This document shows positions 20,392-31,214 of a stretch of 57,333 bases of DNA, piece after piece. A model generated the notes under the pieces. The model was not told where the DNA came from. It was given only the letters and a program-made list of their open reading frames with translations, and searched no databases. The translations under genes were made by a program, and so were the position numbers. This DNA comes from Xenorhabdus thuongxuanensis (GTDB lineage Bacteria; Pseudomonadota; Gammaproteobacteria; Enterobacterales; Enterobacteriaceae). The first letter of the stretch is position 1. Every line of letters starts with the position of its first letter. Location of the stretch: contig NZ_MKGR01000002.1 of assembly GCF_001908095.1 (NCBI RefSeq), positions 235,564 to 292,896 of the forward strand. The letters are read 5' to 3'.

Positions 20392-21411
20392 ATGGGGCCA
20401 GTAATGTTAGATGTTGTTGGCTATGAATTGGATAATGAAGAGCGCGAAATTCTACAGCATCCATTAGTGGGTGGCTTAATTTTATTTACCCGTAACTTCC
20501 ACGATACAGAGCAATTACGTGAACTGGTTCGTCAAATTCGCGCAGTTTCCCGACACCGTTTAGTGGTGGCTGTTGATCAGGAAGGAGGACGTGTTCAGCG
20601 TTTTCATGAGGGGTTTACGCGTTTACCTGCGGCACAATCTTTTGCTTGTGTACATGACATGCTTATGGGGGCACATCTGGCAAAAGAATCTGGCTGGTTA
20701 ATGGCGTCAGAAATGATCGCAATGGATATCGATATCAGCTTCGCTCCAGTATTGGACTTGGGACATAAATGTACAGCAATTGGTGAACGGTCATTCCACG
20801 AAGAACCTGAACCTGCGATGGTAATGGCGGAAAAATTTATTAAAGGAATGCATTCTGCGGGCATGAAATCGACAGGGAAACATTTTCCGGGACATGGGGC
20901 AGTGACGGCAGATTCTCATAAAGAAACGCCAAGGGATAACCGTCCCATGGATGCTATTAGTTGCCATGATATGGTGATTTTCCGCGATTTTATCCAGCGT
21001 AATCTGCTGGATGCCATTATGCCTGCTCACGTTATTTATCCTCAGATAGATCACCGTCCTGCAAGTGGTTCACCCTATTGGTTGAAATCCATACTTCGTG
21101 AGCAATTAGGATTTAAAGGCGTTATTTTTTCCGATGATTTGTCGATGGAAGGCGCAGCAGTGATGGGCAGTTATGCTGAACGGGCTAAAGCATCATTAGA
21201 TGCCGGTTGTGACATGATTTTAGTGTGCAACAATCGAGAAGGAGCGGTCAGTGTGTTGGACAACCTCCCGATAATTGAATCACCTAAAGTTAAACAGTTA
21301 TACCATCAAGGCAAACAACTTAGTTTGGAAGAATTACAAAAGTCTGAACGTTGGCAAAAGGCTAACCAGGCGTTACATGATTTGTGTGAAAAGTGGCTAA
21401 GATGCGAATAA
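20392..21411 (+). CDS. nagZ: Beta-N-acetylhexosaminidase NagZ
   Basis: Cytoplasmic GH3 enzyme that removes GlcNAc from anhydromuropeptides in cell-wall recycling. I chose the ATG at 20392 ([14 protein letters not shown]), preceded by GAGG, over a GTG 12 bases upstream. The 339 residues show the GH3 signature [14 protein letters not shown] with the catalytic His/Asp loop and the nucleophile Asp in [12 protein letters not shown]. In E. coli ycfP follows; here it is absent. The recycling partner nagK is also missing from its usual place beside lolE. Confidence 0.96.
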   Translation: MGPVMLDVVGYELDNEEREILQHPLVGGLILFTRNFHDTEQLRELVRQIRAVSRHRLVVAVDQEGGRVQRFHEGFTRLPAAQSFACVHDMLMGAHLAKESGWLMASEMIAMDIDISFAPVLDLGHKCTAIGERSFHEEPEPAMVMAEKFIKGMHSAGMKSTGKHFPGHGAVTADSHKETPRDNRPMDAISCHDMVIFRDFIQRNLLDAIMPAHVIYPQIDHRPASGSPYWLKSILREQLGFKGVIFSDDLSMEGAAVMGSYAERAKASLDAGCDMILVCNNREGAVSVLDNLPIIESPKVKQLYHQGKQLSLEELQKSERWQKANQALHDLCEKWLRCE

Positions 21412-21682
21412 TCATTGGATTATTTACTCATAAATCTGATTCACATCTAATTTATTGAAAATCAGCATGCAATTTTTGTGATTGATGTCTAATTAATCAA
21501 AAGAGTTTGGTTGTGATTATTTTTGGTATGACCAACTGACCTGCCATGATATTCTGGAGATATTTGCAATATGAAATTTGTTTAGCTTGAAGTTATTTAA
21601 GGACGTTATTTAAGGTTTTTTACTCAAAGAAACGAACTTAGCGCCTTACATAACATTATGTTGTATTTTCAGTGGGGTATTC

Positions 21683-22987
21683 ATGACAACGCCAAAGACA
21701 AGAATTGTCATCATTGGTGGGGGCGCTGGTGGTTTAGAGCTAGCAACGCGTTTGGGACACAAATTAGGGCGTAAGAAAAAAGCCGAAATTACTTTGGTAG
21801 ATCGCAATAATAGCCATTTATGGAAACCACTATTGCATGAAGTGGCAACAGGATCTCTTGATGATGGCGTTGATGCGTTGAGTTATTTGGCTCATGCAAG
21901 TAACCATTATTTCAATTTCCAGCTAGGTACACTCACGAATATCAATCGTGAAGAAAAAACAATTACTCTGGCTGGGATCAGTGATGAAACTGGTGATTTG
22001 TTGGTACCAGAGCGTGAACTGGCTTACGACATTCTTGTCATGGCATTGGGCAGCCAATCTAACGATTTTGGCACGGCTGGTGTGAAGGAAAATTGTATTT
22101 TTCTTGATAACCCGCAACAGGCACATCGTTTCCACAATGAAATGTTGAACCTGTTCCTGAAATATTCTGCAAATCACTGTGCAGAAGAAAAAGTGAATAT
22201 CGCGATTGTTGGCGGTGGTGCGACTGGCGTAGAACTTTCTGCGGAACTCTACAATGCAGTTAAGCAACTTAACAGTTATGGTTTTGAAAGCCTGAATTCA
22301 GATGCCCTTAATGTGACTTTGGTTGAAGCGGGGGAGCGTATCCTGCCTGCATTGCCGACACGCATTTCCAGTGCAGCCCATCAAGAGTTGACTAAGCTGG
22401 GTGTTAAGGTATTAACCAAGACAATGGTGACCAGTGCTGATGAGCATGGGTTGAATACCAAAGAGGGTGAGCAGATCAAAGCTTCCTTGATGGTATGGGC
22501 TGCGGGAATTAAAGCACCTGACTTTATGAAAGATATTGGTGAGTTAGAAACAAACCGTATCAACCAATTGGTTGTGAAGCCAACTTTGCAAACCACACGG
22601 GATGATCATATTTTTGCTATTGGAGATTGTGCATCATGTCCGAAAAAAGAGGGTGATTTTGTTCCTCCTCGTGCGCAATCTGCTCACCAGATGGCAAGCC
22701 GTTGCTATGACAATATCTTGGCATTGTTGAATGAAAAACCATTGAAAGAATATGTTTATAAAGATCATGGTTCATTGGTTTCATTATCCAAGTTCAGTAC
22801 TGTCGGTAGTCTGATGGGGAACTTGATGCGTGGTTCAATGATGGTTGAAGGCCGTATTGCTCGTATGGTTTATATCTCTTTGTATCGTATGCATCAGGTA
22901 GCTCTGCATGGATATATTAAAACAGGTTTGATGATGCTGGTTGGAGGAATTAACCGTGTTATTCGTCCACGCTTGAAGTTGCATTAA
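21683..22987 (+). CDS. ndh: NADH:quinone dehydrogenase II
   Basis: Single-subunit, non-proton-pumping membrane-bound NADH dehydrogenase that feeds electrons to quinone. Length is 434 residues as in E. coli. The FAD-binding Rossmann motif is [18 protein letters not shown] and the NADH-binding one [17 protein letters not shown]. The C-terminal FAD contact is [13 protein letters not shown]. The C-terminal amphipathic region provides membrane attachment. A 271-bp upstream gap presumably carries its promoter. A hairpin at 22995-23039 follows. Confidence 0.96.
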   Translation: MTTPKTRIVIIGGGAGGLELATRLGHKLGRKKKAEITLVDRNNSHLWKPLLHEVATGSLDDGVDALSYLAHASNHYFNFQLGTLTNINREEKTITLAGISDETGDLLVPERELAYDILVMALGSQSNDFGTAGVKENCIFLDNPQQAHRFHNEMLNLFLKYSANHCAEEKVNIAIVGGGATGVELSAELYNAVKQLNSYGFESLNSDALNVTLVEAGERILPALPTRISSAAHQELTKLGVKVLTKTMVTSADEHGLNTKEGEQIKASLMVWAAGIKAPDFMKDIGELETNRINQLVVKPTLQTTRDDHIFAIGDCASCPKKEGDFVPPRAQSAHQMASRCYDNILALLNEKPLKEYVYKDHGSLVSLSKFSTVGSLMGNLMRGSMMVEGRIARMVYISLYRMHQVALHGYIKTGLMMLVGGINRVIRPRLKLH

Positions 22988-22994
22988 TTAGCCA

Positions 22995-23039
22995 AAAAAT
23001 GGCTCATCTTGAGGTAATTTATTGAGGTGAGTCATTTAT
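22995..23039 (+). terminator. Probable terminator of ndh
   Basis: Arms AAATGGCTCA (22998-23007) and TGAGTCATTT (23028-23037) pair with one G-U; a T-rich tail follows. It lies eight bases after the ndh stop. Confidence 0.55.
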
Positions 23040-23097
23040 CTACTCTTTATATTTATTATTATACATATCATAAAAGTTATTCTGGTGACTTACTATA

Positions 23098-23181
23098 ATG
23101 AATAAAAAATTATTTGAACTAAATTCAGGTTTCATTTTAATTAATCCATTATTGTTATATGTGGTAATTTATTTAAAATAA
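23098..23181 (+). CDS. Possible 27-aa hydrophobic peptide in the ndh-ycfJ gap
   Basis: An ATG frame for MNKKLFELNSGFILIN followed by a Leu/Val/Tyr-rich tail could be a single membrane helix. Support is weak: the ribosome-binding site is poor and the surrounding 23040-23704 sequence is very AT-rich, where short frames are common. I see nothing else recognisable in this 660-bp gap. Confidence 0.15.
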   Translation: MNKKLFELNSGFILINPLLLYVVIYLK

Positions 23182-23704
23182 TGGTCTGTAATTATATTGA
23201 TATGTTATACAAAATAAATTTAATTGACTGAGTTATGCATAACTGCCTAATAGATAATCAAATAATTTATCAGCAGATTTAATTAATCGTTATAATAAAG
23301 CCGGCTTTAGTTAGGTTATTTTGGCATCACAAATTTGCTTAGTTTGTAGGATCATGGTGTTAGGAGATATATCTTTTATTTTTTGTATTGTGTGTACTTT
23401 TTACATGGAAACTTTTATTGTGAAAAATTCTTATGTGATATGAATAGAGAAAATACCACATAAATCTTCATGTACTAACTCTTAATGAAATAGGTATAGA
23501 AGCTGTTTTTTTCGTAAAGTCAATACTGAAACTATTCACAATAATAGATGACCACATGGATAAGTGCTTAACGAATTTACTGATTTAATAGAATAGGATT
23601 TTTCTCAATAATGAACTTAACGCATTTTTAGCTTACTTAAAATAGTTGCAAAATATTCTTTTAATAAAATTGTGTGGAAAACTATTAATATATCAAGGTG
23701 CTAT

Positions 23705-24184
23705 GTGGTTAAGCTAACGATAAGACAGTATGTAATTAGTTCTATAATGACTATTATCACTATTGCCATCATTGGGGCAGCCGCAACGTTTTATTTTGAA
23801 TCCCCACGTCCCAGCGTTGCGCATGTATTATCTTCTGACCCTATCAGATCAACGGTTGTTTTTCATCAATCCTATTGTCATATCGCAGTATTTCCCATTC
23901 CTGATACAGTAAAAAATATTACGCATAATCATTTGATTAAATATGAATATCGTATTCTAACTCTCCTTAACCACTTGAAAGCTAGTAGGAAATATCCTGC
24001 TTTAATCCACTCGGTTTTAAAAAATTGCATAGAATTTAGTTTTAAAAAACCACGTGTCGTTGCCTATGACGTAAGTTATGTCATTGGCGAGCAACCAGGA
24101 AAAGTCAGGATAGCGTACAAACCTGATGACACTATCCCTTTAAATGAGAAAGGACAATTGATCCTGAAATCGTACTCACAATAA
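23705..24184 (+). CDS. ycfJ: Divergent YcfJ-like protein lacking the glycine-zipper core
   Basis: Likely start is the GTG at 23705, preceded by AAGG at good spacing, although the frame is open from 23672. The 159-residue product has an N-terminal membrane/signal helix (SSIMTIITIAIIGAAATFYF) followed by two blocks that I align by eye with E. coli YcfJ. These are VAHVLSSDPIRSTV near residue 37 and the C-terminal YDVSYVIGEQPGKVRI with IPLNEKGQLIL. The E. coli protein has a Gly-rich 2TM zipper between these blocks; here it is replaced by about 50 unrelated, Gly-poor residues. Position downstream of ndh matches E. coli ycfJ. Function unknown. Confidence 0.6.
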   Translation: MVKLTIRQYVISSIMTIITIAIIGAAATFYFESPRPSVAHVLSSDPIRSTVVFHQSYCHIAVFPIPDTVKNITHNHLIKYEYRILTLLNHLKASRKYPALIHSVLKNCIEFSFKKPRVVAYDVSYVIGEQPGKVRIAYKPDDTIPLNEKGQLILKSYSQ

Positions 24185-24224
24185 TGAGTTTCTCTAACCA
24201 CTTAGTAGAAGACTGAAGGTAAAA

Positions 24225-24296
24225 ATGATTGCACTGTTTCGCTTGTCGTTCACATAAAGTTGCATATTGGCGAACTGGGCAAAATAGTGCAATCAT
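24225..24296. repeat. Imperfect inverted repeat between ycfJ-like gene and mfd
   Basis: Arms 24225-24242 and 24279-24296 are each 18 bases, begin ATGATTGCACT and end AGTGCAATCAT respectively, and pair at 16 Watson-Crick positions plus one G-U around a 36-base loop. It lies in the convergent gap, just past the mfd stop. There is no clear T run, so it may be a bidirectional terminator or a small interspersed (MITE/BIME-like) repeat. Confidence 0.6.
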
Positions 24297-24311
24297 GGCA
24301 TTGCCTTTTTA

Positions 24312-27300
24312 TCACTTAAGTGGCTTGTTCTTGTGCAGATCGAAATTCTCTAATAATTGCTGGATAAACGATAAACGAGTAGCTCGCTCAGTTAATTCAG
24401 TAATAAATTTCAATTTATAGGAGCCATCCAATCGGTAAACATTGGGTTGCGTTTGCAACAAACTAATTAGATAATTCGGATCGACTTTATTATTACTACC
24501 AAATTCAATGAAACCGCCTTTTTCATGTGCTTCAATGCGTTTGATACCGAGTTGTTGGGCGCTCAGGCGAATAGAAGCAGATTGCAGCAGTTGGCGTCCT
24601 GAATCGGGTAGAGTACCAAATCGGTCAATAAGTTCGATTTTCAATTCATCCAATTCGAGATTATTTTGCGCACTGGCAATGCGCTTATAGAAAGATAAGC
24701 GTATGTTGACATCTGGGATATAGTCATCAGGTAAAAGCACAGGCATACGCAATTCTATCTCAGTCTGGTTGTTGGTAAGATCTTCAAGCGAAGGCTCCCG
24801 CCCATTTTTAAGGGCATCAACGGCGCTTTCCAATAATTCCATATAGAGAGTGAAACCGATGCTAGTCATCTGCCCACTTTGGTCTTCACCTAACAATTCG
24901 CCAGCCCCCCTAATTTCCAAATCGTGGGTAGCCAATGCAAAACCAGCACCCAGATCTTCGAGAGATGCAATAGCCTCCAGCCGTTTTTGCGCATCGCTGG
25001 TCATGGCTTTTGGATGGGGTGTTAACAGATAAGCATAGGCCTGATGATGAGAACGCCCGACACGCCCACGTAATTGATGTAATTGGGCTAAACCAAAATG
25101 ATCGGCACGTTCGATGATGATGGTATTGGCACTGGGAATATCGATACCCGTTTCGATAATAGTGGTACACACCAAAACATTAAAACGTTGGCGATGAAAA
25201 TCCGTCATAACGCGTTCCAGATCACGCTCACGCATTTGCCCATGCCCCACAACAATTCTGGCTTCGGGAACCAACTCTTCTAGTCGGGCTTTTGCCTTTT
25301 CAATATTTTCAACATCGTTATATAGATAGTAAACCTGCCCACCACGTAAAATTTCACGCAGGATAGATTCACGTACCACGAGGCTATCATATTCCCGCAC
25401 GAAAGTTTTTACTGCCAGACGACGGGCAGGAGGAGTGGCAATAATGGAGAGATCGCGTATGCCACTCATTGCCATATTGAGCGTACGAGGGATCGGGGTT
25501 GCGGTCAGAGTCAGAACATCGACATCTGCCCGAATAGCTTTGATACGCTCTTTATGGCGAACCCCGAAGCGATGTTCCTCATCAACGATCAACAGACCGA
25601 GATCTTTCCAGCGCAGATCACTTTGCAGGAGTTTATGAGTACCAATAATGATATCCACTTTGCCTTCTGCTGCCATATCAATGACCTGTTGTTGTTCTTT
25701 TGCACTACGAAAGCGTGACATTACTTCAATGTGCACAGGCCAATTTGCAAAGCGGTCGCGGAAATTATCATAATGTTGCTGTGCTAATAAGGTCGTTGGC
25801 ACAAGGACTGCAACTTGCTTAGTGTTGATGACGGACAGGAACGCGGCACGCATCGCTACTTCTGTTTTCCCAAACCCGACATCGCCACATACCAGCCTAT
25901 CCATAGCAATGGGTTTGCACATATCATCAAGTACTGCATTGATGGCTTGTTCTTGATCCGGCGTTGTATCAAATGGAAAACTTTGGCAGAACAGTTGGTA
26001 CTGTTCGCGATCGTTTTTGAAAGCAAAACCTGGTTTAACGGCACGTTGTGCGTAAACATCCAAGAGTTCGGCAGCAACATCACGTACCTTTTCAGCCGCT
26101 TTCTGGCGTGCTTTGCTCCATGCCTCACCTCCCAATTTATGCAAGGGAGCGCTCTCCTCAGCACCACCAGCATAGCGGCTGATGAGATGAAGGGAAGAAA
26201 CAGGCACGTATAATTTGTCTTCTCCGGCATAAGTCAGGATAAGGTATTCTGCCTTAATGCCACCCGCCTCTAGCGTTATTAGCCCCTGATAGCGCCCAAC
26301 GCCATGTTCAAGGTGCACAACAGGTTGTCCATGTCGTAATTCAGCGAGATTACGGATCAATGTATCGGTATTGATAGTACGCCGATTATCTTGACGACGA
26401 CGGATAACACGTTCGCCAAGCATGTCACTTTCACAAATCAGGGCGAGATTGTTGTCTGCATCAACAAAACCATGCTCTGCGTTTCCAACCATCAAATACT
26501 GACCAGAATTATTGGCGTCAGTTAGCTGGTTTATTTTTTTCGGTTTGACTTTGATGCGAGATAATAACTCTTGTATGGATTCTCGGCGTCCTTCGCTTTC
26601 CACTGAAAACACTATCTTGCCGCTGAATTGTTCTATGAAACGGCGTAATTTATCCAATGGCTCTTTTTGCTGTGCAGCAACTGATAAATCAGGCAGAGGA
26701 TGATAGGCTAAGTTGGTATTCCTTGCTTTTTGGGGAAGGGGTTCATTATCAACTTCAATACGAGGCCAATTTTTCAATTCCGAGAACAGCTTATTGACAG
26801 GCAACCAGAGCTGTTCAGGAGCGAGTAACGGGCGCATGGGATCAACTTTGCGGCTTTCAAAGCGTAGTTTCGTATCTTGCCAGAAACGCTCCGCTGCACT
26901 GACCAAATTCTGGGTAATCAACAGGGTATTCGCGGGCAGATATTCAAAGATAGCTGGCAAAGGGTGTTCAAAGAACAACGGCTGCCAATATTCAATGCCA
27001 GCAGGTAGCATTTTTTTACTGACTTGCTGATAAATATGTTCAGCATCACGACGGACTTCGAACTGTTCGCGCCATTGGCTGCGAAACAGCTCAATCGCAT
27101 CTTGGTCGGTTGGGAATTCATGTGCTGGCAATAAACTGATCTTTTCCACTTCTGCCAATGTTCGTTGGGTATCCACATCAAAAGTGCGCAAGCTGTCTAT
27201 CTCATCATCAAAAAAATCAATGCGATAAGGGTATTCACTGCCCATAGGAAATAGATCAAACAAGGCTCCGCGTGTCGCAAATTCGCCATGTTCAAGTACC

Positions 27301-27764
27301 TGTTCAACACTGCGATAACCAGCTTGTTCCAATTCTGCCCGCAGTTTATTACGTGAAAGACGTTGCCCCTTATGCATGACCAAAGCATGTCCTTTGAGAT
27401 AATCGTGTGGGCAGACACGTTGCATCAAGGTGTTGACGGGAAGGATTAATGCACCTTTCGTCATATATGGTAAGTGATAAAGCGTGGACAGGCGGTTGGA
27501 GATGATTTCTTGGTGAGGGGAAAAACTATCGTAAGGCAAAGTTTCCCAATCTGACATGATATTTATTGGTGCGTCGGTGAACTGTTGAATTTCATCACGC
27601 AATCGTAGGGCATTTTGCATATCTTTGGTCACCAGCAGAATTGGCCCTGGGTGACGTTCAATGATTTCGGCACACTCAACGGCACAGGCTGCGCCTGTCA
27701 AATGGCCTAAGTAGCGGGTATCACCGCGGCTTTCAGGAAGTTGATAACGATATTTTGCTGACAT
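24312..27764 (-). CDS. mfd: Transcription-repair coupling factor
   Basis: DNA translocase that removes stalled RNA polymerase from lesions and recruits UvrA. At 1150 residues it is full length (E. coli 1148). The order is the UvrB-like N-terminal module (about 1-340), the RNA polymerase-interacting domain (around 480-545, VVHLEHGVGRYQGLITLE), and superfamily 2 helicase motifs. The latter include Walker A GDVGFGKTEVAMRAAF, the DEEH box LIVDEEHRFGV, TATPIPRTLNMAMSG and QLRGRVGRSHHQAYAYLL. The C-terminal TRCF domain ends the protein. It is divergent from lolC. Confidence 0.98.
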   Translation of the reverse strand: MSAKYRYQLPESRGDTRYLGHLTGAACAVECAEIIERHPGPILLVTKDMQNALRLRDEIQQFTDAPINIMSDWETLPYDSFSPHQEIISNRLSTLYHLPYMTKGALILPVNTLMQRVCPHDYLKGHALVMHKGQRLSRNKLRAELEQAGYRSVEQVLEHGEFATRGALFDLFPMGSEYPYRIDFFDDEIDSLRTFDVDTQRTLAEVEKISLLPAHEFPTDQDAIELFRSQWREQFEVRRDAEHIYQQVSKKMLPAGIEYWQPLFFEHPLPAIFEYLPANTLLITQNLVSAAERFWQDTKLRFESRKVDPMRPLLAPEQLWLPVNKLFSELKNWPRIEVDNEPLPQKARNTNLAYHPLPDLSVAAQQKEPLDKLRRFIEQFSGKIVFSVESEGRRESIQELLSRIKVKPKKINQLTDANNSGQYLMVGNAEHGFVDADNNLALICESDMLGERVIRRRQDNRRTINTDTLIRNLAELRHGQPVVHLEHGVGRYQGLITLEAGGIKAEYLILTYAGEDKLYVPVSSLHLISRYAGGAEESAPLHKLGGEAWSKARQKAAEKVRDVAAELLDVYAQRAVKPGFAFKNDREQYQLFCQSFPFDTTPDQEQAINAVLDDMCKPIAMDRLVCGDVGFGKTEVAMRAAFLSVINTKQVAVLVPTTLLAQQHYDNFRDRFANWPVHIEVMSRFRSAKEQQQVIDMAAEGKVDIIIGTHKLLQSDLRWKDLGLLIVDEEHRFGVRHKERIKAIRADVDVLTLTATPIPRTLNMAMSGIRDLSIIATPPARRLAVKTFVREYDSLVVRESILREILRGGQVYYLYNDVENIEKAKARLEELVPEARIVVGHGQMRERDLERVMTDFHRQRFNVLVCTTIIETGIDIPSANTIIIERADHFGLAQLHQLRGRVGRSHHQAYAYLLTPHPKAMTSDAQKRLEAIASLEDLGAGFALATHDLEIRGAGELLGEDQSGQMTSIGFTLYMELLESAVDALKNGREPSLEDLTNNQTEIELRMPVLLPDDYIPDVNIRLSFYKRIASAQNNLELDELKIELIDRFGTLPDSGRQLLQSASIRLSAQQLGIKRIEAHEKGGFIEFGSNNKVDPNYLISLLQTQPNVYRLDGSYKLKFITELTERATRLSFIQQLLENFDLHKNKPLK

Positions 27765-27860
27765 AAGCGTTTGATGTGTTCTCTAAGATTCAGTCCATTC
27801 CCAACACATTTTTGACCCAGTAGCCTTACAATAAATACGTTGGCAGGTTGAGAGAAAGTA

Positions 27861-27894
27861 AAAAAAACCACAGAACCGGGATACGGGTGGTTCC
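27861..27894 (-). terminator. Intrinsic terminator upstream of mfd, pointing toward mfd
   Basis: On the minus strand AACC-containing outer arms (GTGGTT 27887-27892 with AACCAC 27866-27871) and an inner CCG/CGG stem are followed by a run of seven to eight T residues. It lies 97 bp before the mfd start in the mfd-lolC divergent region, so it could attenuate mfd or end a short antisense/small RNA begun near lolC. Confidence 0.6.
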
Positions 27895-27961
27895 ATAAAG
27901 TATTGCTACCCTTTATTATCCCCGAACACTTTGCTTTGGCAACAGGGGCGTAACAGATTTC

Positions 27962-29164
27962 ATGTTTCAATCTGTCTCATTATTTATAGGATTGCGCTAT
28001 ATGCGCGGGCGGGCGGTCGATAAATTTGGCCGTTTTGTTTCATGGTTGTCAGCGATTGGCATTACGCTAGGCGTGGCAGCATTGATCACGGTATTGTCAG
28101 TAATGAACGGTTTTGAGCGTTCATTAGAAAGTAGCATCTTGGGTTTTATGCCGCAGGCTATCATTACATCGGAAAAAGGCTCTATTAATCCAGTTGAACA
28201 TCCGGGTAGCCAGCTTGCGGGATTAAAGGGCGTTAATCGCATGACCTCCATCGTACAAGGGGATGTTGTGTTACAAAGCTCCCATAATGTTGGAGTTGGT
28301 GTCATGTTAGGTATTAACCATGACGAATATGCACCATTAGCAGAACATCTTGTTAATATTGATCGAAGCCAACTACAACCCGGACGTTATTTTGTCATTC
28401 TGGGAGAAAAATTGGCGGCCAAATTAGGGGTAAGACGTGGTGATCAAATCCGTATTATCGTGCCGAGTGCTAGCCAGTTAACACCAATGGGCAGAATTCC
28501 CAGCCAGCGTTTATTTACTGTAGCGGGTACATTTTTCGCCAACAGTGAAGTTGATAGTACAGAAATGTTGGTTAATCAACAGGATGCGGCCAGATTGTTG
28601 CGCTATCCCGTTGGTAATATTACGGGCTGGCGTTTGTTTCTTAATAAGCCATTATTAGTAGATGAGTTGAGCCAGCAAACCCTGCCAAAAGGGCTGATAT
28701 GGAAAGATTGGCGTGAACGCAAAGGGGAATTCTTTCAGGCGGTTCGCATGGAGAAAAACATGATGGGATTATTGTTGAGCCTGATCATTGCTGTCGCTGC
28801 GTTTAATATTATTACCTCTCTCTCTTTGTTGGTGATGGAAAAACAGGGCGAAATTGCTATCTTGCAAACACAAGGGCTGACCCGTCGCCAGGTAATGACC
28901 ATTTTTATGATCCAAGGAGCGGGAGCCGGTATTATTGGCGCTGTACTGGGAACGGGATTGGGAATATTACTTTCCAGTCAGTTAAATAACCTCATGCCAA
29001 TTATCGGTTTGTTGTCTGAGGGTATTCAATTACCTGTTGCGATTGATACTACGCAAGTCATATTGATCGCCATCAGTGCCATGCTGATCTCCTTAATATC
29101 GACGCTATACCCTTCCTGGCGCGCGGCTGCTACCCAACCTGCTGAGGCTTTACGTTATGAGTAA
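27962..29164 (+). CDS. lolC: Lipoprotein-releasing ABC transporter permease LolC
   Basis: Inner-membrane subunit that recruits the chaperone LolA through its large periplasmic domain. The 400 residues show one N-terminal transmembrane helix (about 25-47, with [20 protein letters not shown]), a periplasmic domain containing the LolA-binding Hook, and three C-terminal helices from about residue 265. The end [16 protein letters not shown] is typical. It overlaps lolD by eight bases. Confidence 0.97.
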   Translation: MFQSVSLFIGLRYMRGRAVDKFGRFVSWLSAIGITLGVAALITVLSVMNGFERSLESSILGFMPQAIITSEKGSINPVEHPGSQLAGLKGVNRMTSIVQGDVVLQSSHNVGVGVMLGINHDEYAPLAEHLVNIDRSQLQPGRYFVILGEKLAAKLGVRRGDQIRIIVPSASQLTPMGRIPSQRLFTVAGTFFANSEVDSTEMLVNQQDAARLLRYPVGNITGWRLFLNKPLLVDELSQQTLPKGLIWKDWRERKGEFFQAVRMEKNMMGLLLSLIIAVAAFNIITSLSLLVMEKQGEIAILQTQGLTRRQVMTIFMIQGAGAGIIGAVLGTGLGILLSSQLNNLMPIIGLLSEGIQLPVAIDTTQVILIAISAMLISLISTLYPSWRAAATQPAEALRYE

Positions 29165-29861
29165 TCACCCTTTATTACTGTGTCATCAACTGTGCAAAAA
29201 ATATCAGGAAGGAAAAATTTCTACAGAAGTACTTAAGAATGTCACTTTTTCCATGCAACAAGGAGAAATAATGGCCATTGTCGGTAGTTCTGGCTCTGGT
29301 AAAAGTACGCTTTTGCACTTGCTTGGTGGTCTGGATTCACCGACGTCTGGTGAAGTCCTTTTCAAAGGGCAATCACTCAACCAAATGTCTTCATCGGCAC
29401 GGGCAGAATTACGTAACAGAGAAATTGGTTTTATTTATCAGTTTCACCATTTATTGCCTGATTTTACGGCATTGGAAAATGTTGCGATGCCACTCCTGAT
29501 TGGTGGCCAGAAACGCCGTGCTCAACCAAAAGCGTTGGATATGCTGGCGGCGGTTGGGCTGGAAAATCGGGCGCATCATCGGCCATCTGAACTGTCAGGG
29601 GGAGAACGCCAACGTGTCGCAATTGCCCGCGCATTGGTAAACGAACCTTCTTTGGTATTGGCAGATGAGCCAACGGGTAACCTTGACCAACGAAATGCAG
29701 ACAGTGTGTTTCAGCTTTTACAAGAATTGAATCAACAGCAAGGTACTGCATTTCTTGTTGTCACCCATGATCTGAAATTAGCGAATCAACTGGCACGTCA
29801 GGTAGAAATGCGTGATGGATATTTACAGGATGAATTAACCCTGACGGCGGGGGAGATGTAA
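29157..29861 (+). CDS. lolD: Lipoprotein-releasing ABC transporter ATPase LolD
   Basis: ATPase that powers extraction of outer-membrane lipoproteins by LolCDE. It has Walker [17 protein letters not shown], the LolD-typical [17 protein letters not shown], the ABC signature [15 protein letters not shown], Walker [13 protein letters not shown] and the switch His in VVTHDLKLA. The 234-residue length is normal. Overlaps with both lolC and lolE indicate translational coupling. Confidence 0.97.
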   Translation: MSNHPLLLCHQLCKKYQEGKISTEVLKNVTFSMQQGEIMAIVGSSGSGKSTLLHLLGGLDSPTSGEVLFKGQSLNQMSSSARAELRNREIGFIYQFHHLLPDFTALENVAMPLLIGGQKRRAQPKALDMLAAVGLENRAHHRPSELSGGERQRVAIARALVNEPSLVLADEPTGNLDQRNADSVFQLLQELNQQQGTAFLVVTHDLKLANQLARQVEMRDGYLQDELTLTAGEM

Positions 29862-31108
29862 TGGTAAATCCGCCCCTTGCATTATTTACCGCATTACGAT
29901 TTAGTCGTGGTCGACGTCGTTCAGGAATGGTTTCCCTGATCTCTGTCATTTCAACGCTGGGCATTATGCTGGGTGTAGCGGTACTGATTATTGGCCTGAG
30001 TGCCATGAACGGTTTTGAACGAGAACTGAAAAATCGGATACTTTCTGTTGTTCCACATGGGCAAATTTATGCTGTGGAGCAACCTTTTCAGGATTGGGAA
30101 ACTGCCCTTAAACAGGTAAGACAGACACCAGGTATTGTAGGAGCTTCTCCCTATATTGAGTTTACTGGTCTGATGGAACGAGGTGAAAAACTTCATGCTA
30201 TACAGGTACGTGGAGTCGATCTGAATACCGAGATGAATGTGAGTACTCTGCCGCAGTTTGTGCGTAATGAGGCCTGGAAAACGTTCAGGGCGGGAAAAAA
30301 TCAGGTGATTTTAGGGCAGGGGGTGGCTAATTCACTACGCGTTAAACAAGGCGATTGGGTGACTGTCATGATCCCCAATAATGATGCAAGCCTAAAACTT
30401 TTGCAGCCTAAACGTATTCGTTTACACGTTGCGGGTATTTTCCAGTTGAGTGGCATGTTGGATCACAGTTTGGCTCTTGTTCCCTTGCCTGATGCCCAGA
30501 ACTATCTGGATTACGGTAATGCAATCACAGGTATTGCCATTAAAGCAGATAAGGTTTTTGCCGCAGAGCAGCGTGTGTGGGATGCAGGTAACGCGACAGG
30601 AAAATATGTATATATCAGCACATGGATAAAAGATTACGGTTATATGTACAACGATATCCAGATGGTACGTAGCATTATGTACTTGGCGATGGTTCTGGTG
30701 ATTGGTGTTGCTTGCTTTAATATTATTTCAACATTGATTATGGCTGTGAGGGATAAAAGCAGTGACATCGCTATTCTGCGTACACTGGGAGCTAAGGATA
30801 GCCATATTAGGGCAATTTTTTTATGGTATGGATTACTGACTGGCATGATAGGCAGCATAATCGGTGCCGTTGTTGGGATTTTCATATCATTAAATTTGAC
30901 GGCTATCATTAAAGGGTTAGAAAAGCTGCTTGGACACCAACTCCTTTCAGGAGATATCTATTTTATCGATTTTCTGCCGTCAGAGTTGCATCTTATGGAT
31001 GTGTTTTATGTTCTGTTAACGGCATTAGTATTAAGCTTGTTGGCTAGTTGGTATCCTGCTCGTCGGGCCAGTAAACTTGATCCAGCGCGAATTTTGAGTG
31101 GACAATAG
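29861..31108 (+). CDS. lolE: Lipoprotein-releasing ABC transporter permease LolE
   Basis: Partner permease of LolC that binds the lipoprotein substrate. The 415 residues have the same architecture: an N-terminal helix with [20 protein letters not shown], a periplasmic domain, three helices from about residue 270 and a final [17 protein letters not shown]. Its first base coincides with the last base of lolD. In E. coli nagK follows; here cobB does. Confidence 0.97.
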   Translation: MVNPPLALFTALRFSRGRRRSGMVSLISVISTLGIMLGVAVLIIGLSAMNGFERELKNRILSVVPHGQIYAVEQPFQDWETALKQVRQTPGIVGASPYIEFTGLMERGEKLHAIQVRGVDLNTEMNVSTLPQFVRNEAWKTFRAGKNQVILGQGVANSLRVKQGDWVTVMIPNNDASLKLLQPKRIRLHVAGIFQLSGMLDHSLALVPLPDAQNYLDYGNAITGIAIKADKVFAAEQRVWDAGNATGKYVYISTWIKDYGYMYNDIQMVRSIMYLAMVLVIGVACFNIISTLIMAVRDKSSDIAILRTLGAKDSHIRAIFLWYGLLTGMIGSIIGAVVGIFISLNLTAIIKGLEKLLGHQLLSGDIYFIDFLPSELHLMDVFYVLLTALVLSLLASWYPARRASKLDPARILSGQ

Positions 31109-31214
31109 TATATCGGGGTATCAACGCGTATCCAGGCACGCTATTGTATAGCGTTTAATCGGTAAAATGGATCGGCTGAAAGAACATACTTAAAACACAT
31201 TAAGGAAATCATCT

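Noticed and set aside
21482-21500. TTGAT...ATCAA upstream of ndh as an FNR site
   Set aside because: The half-sites are nine bases apart instead of the four required by the FNR consensus.
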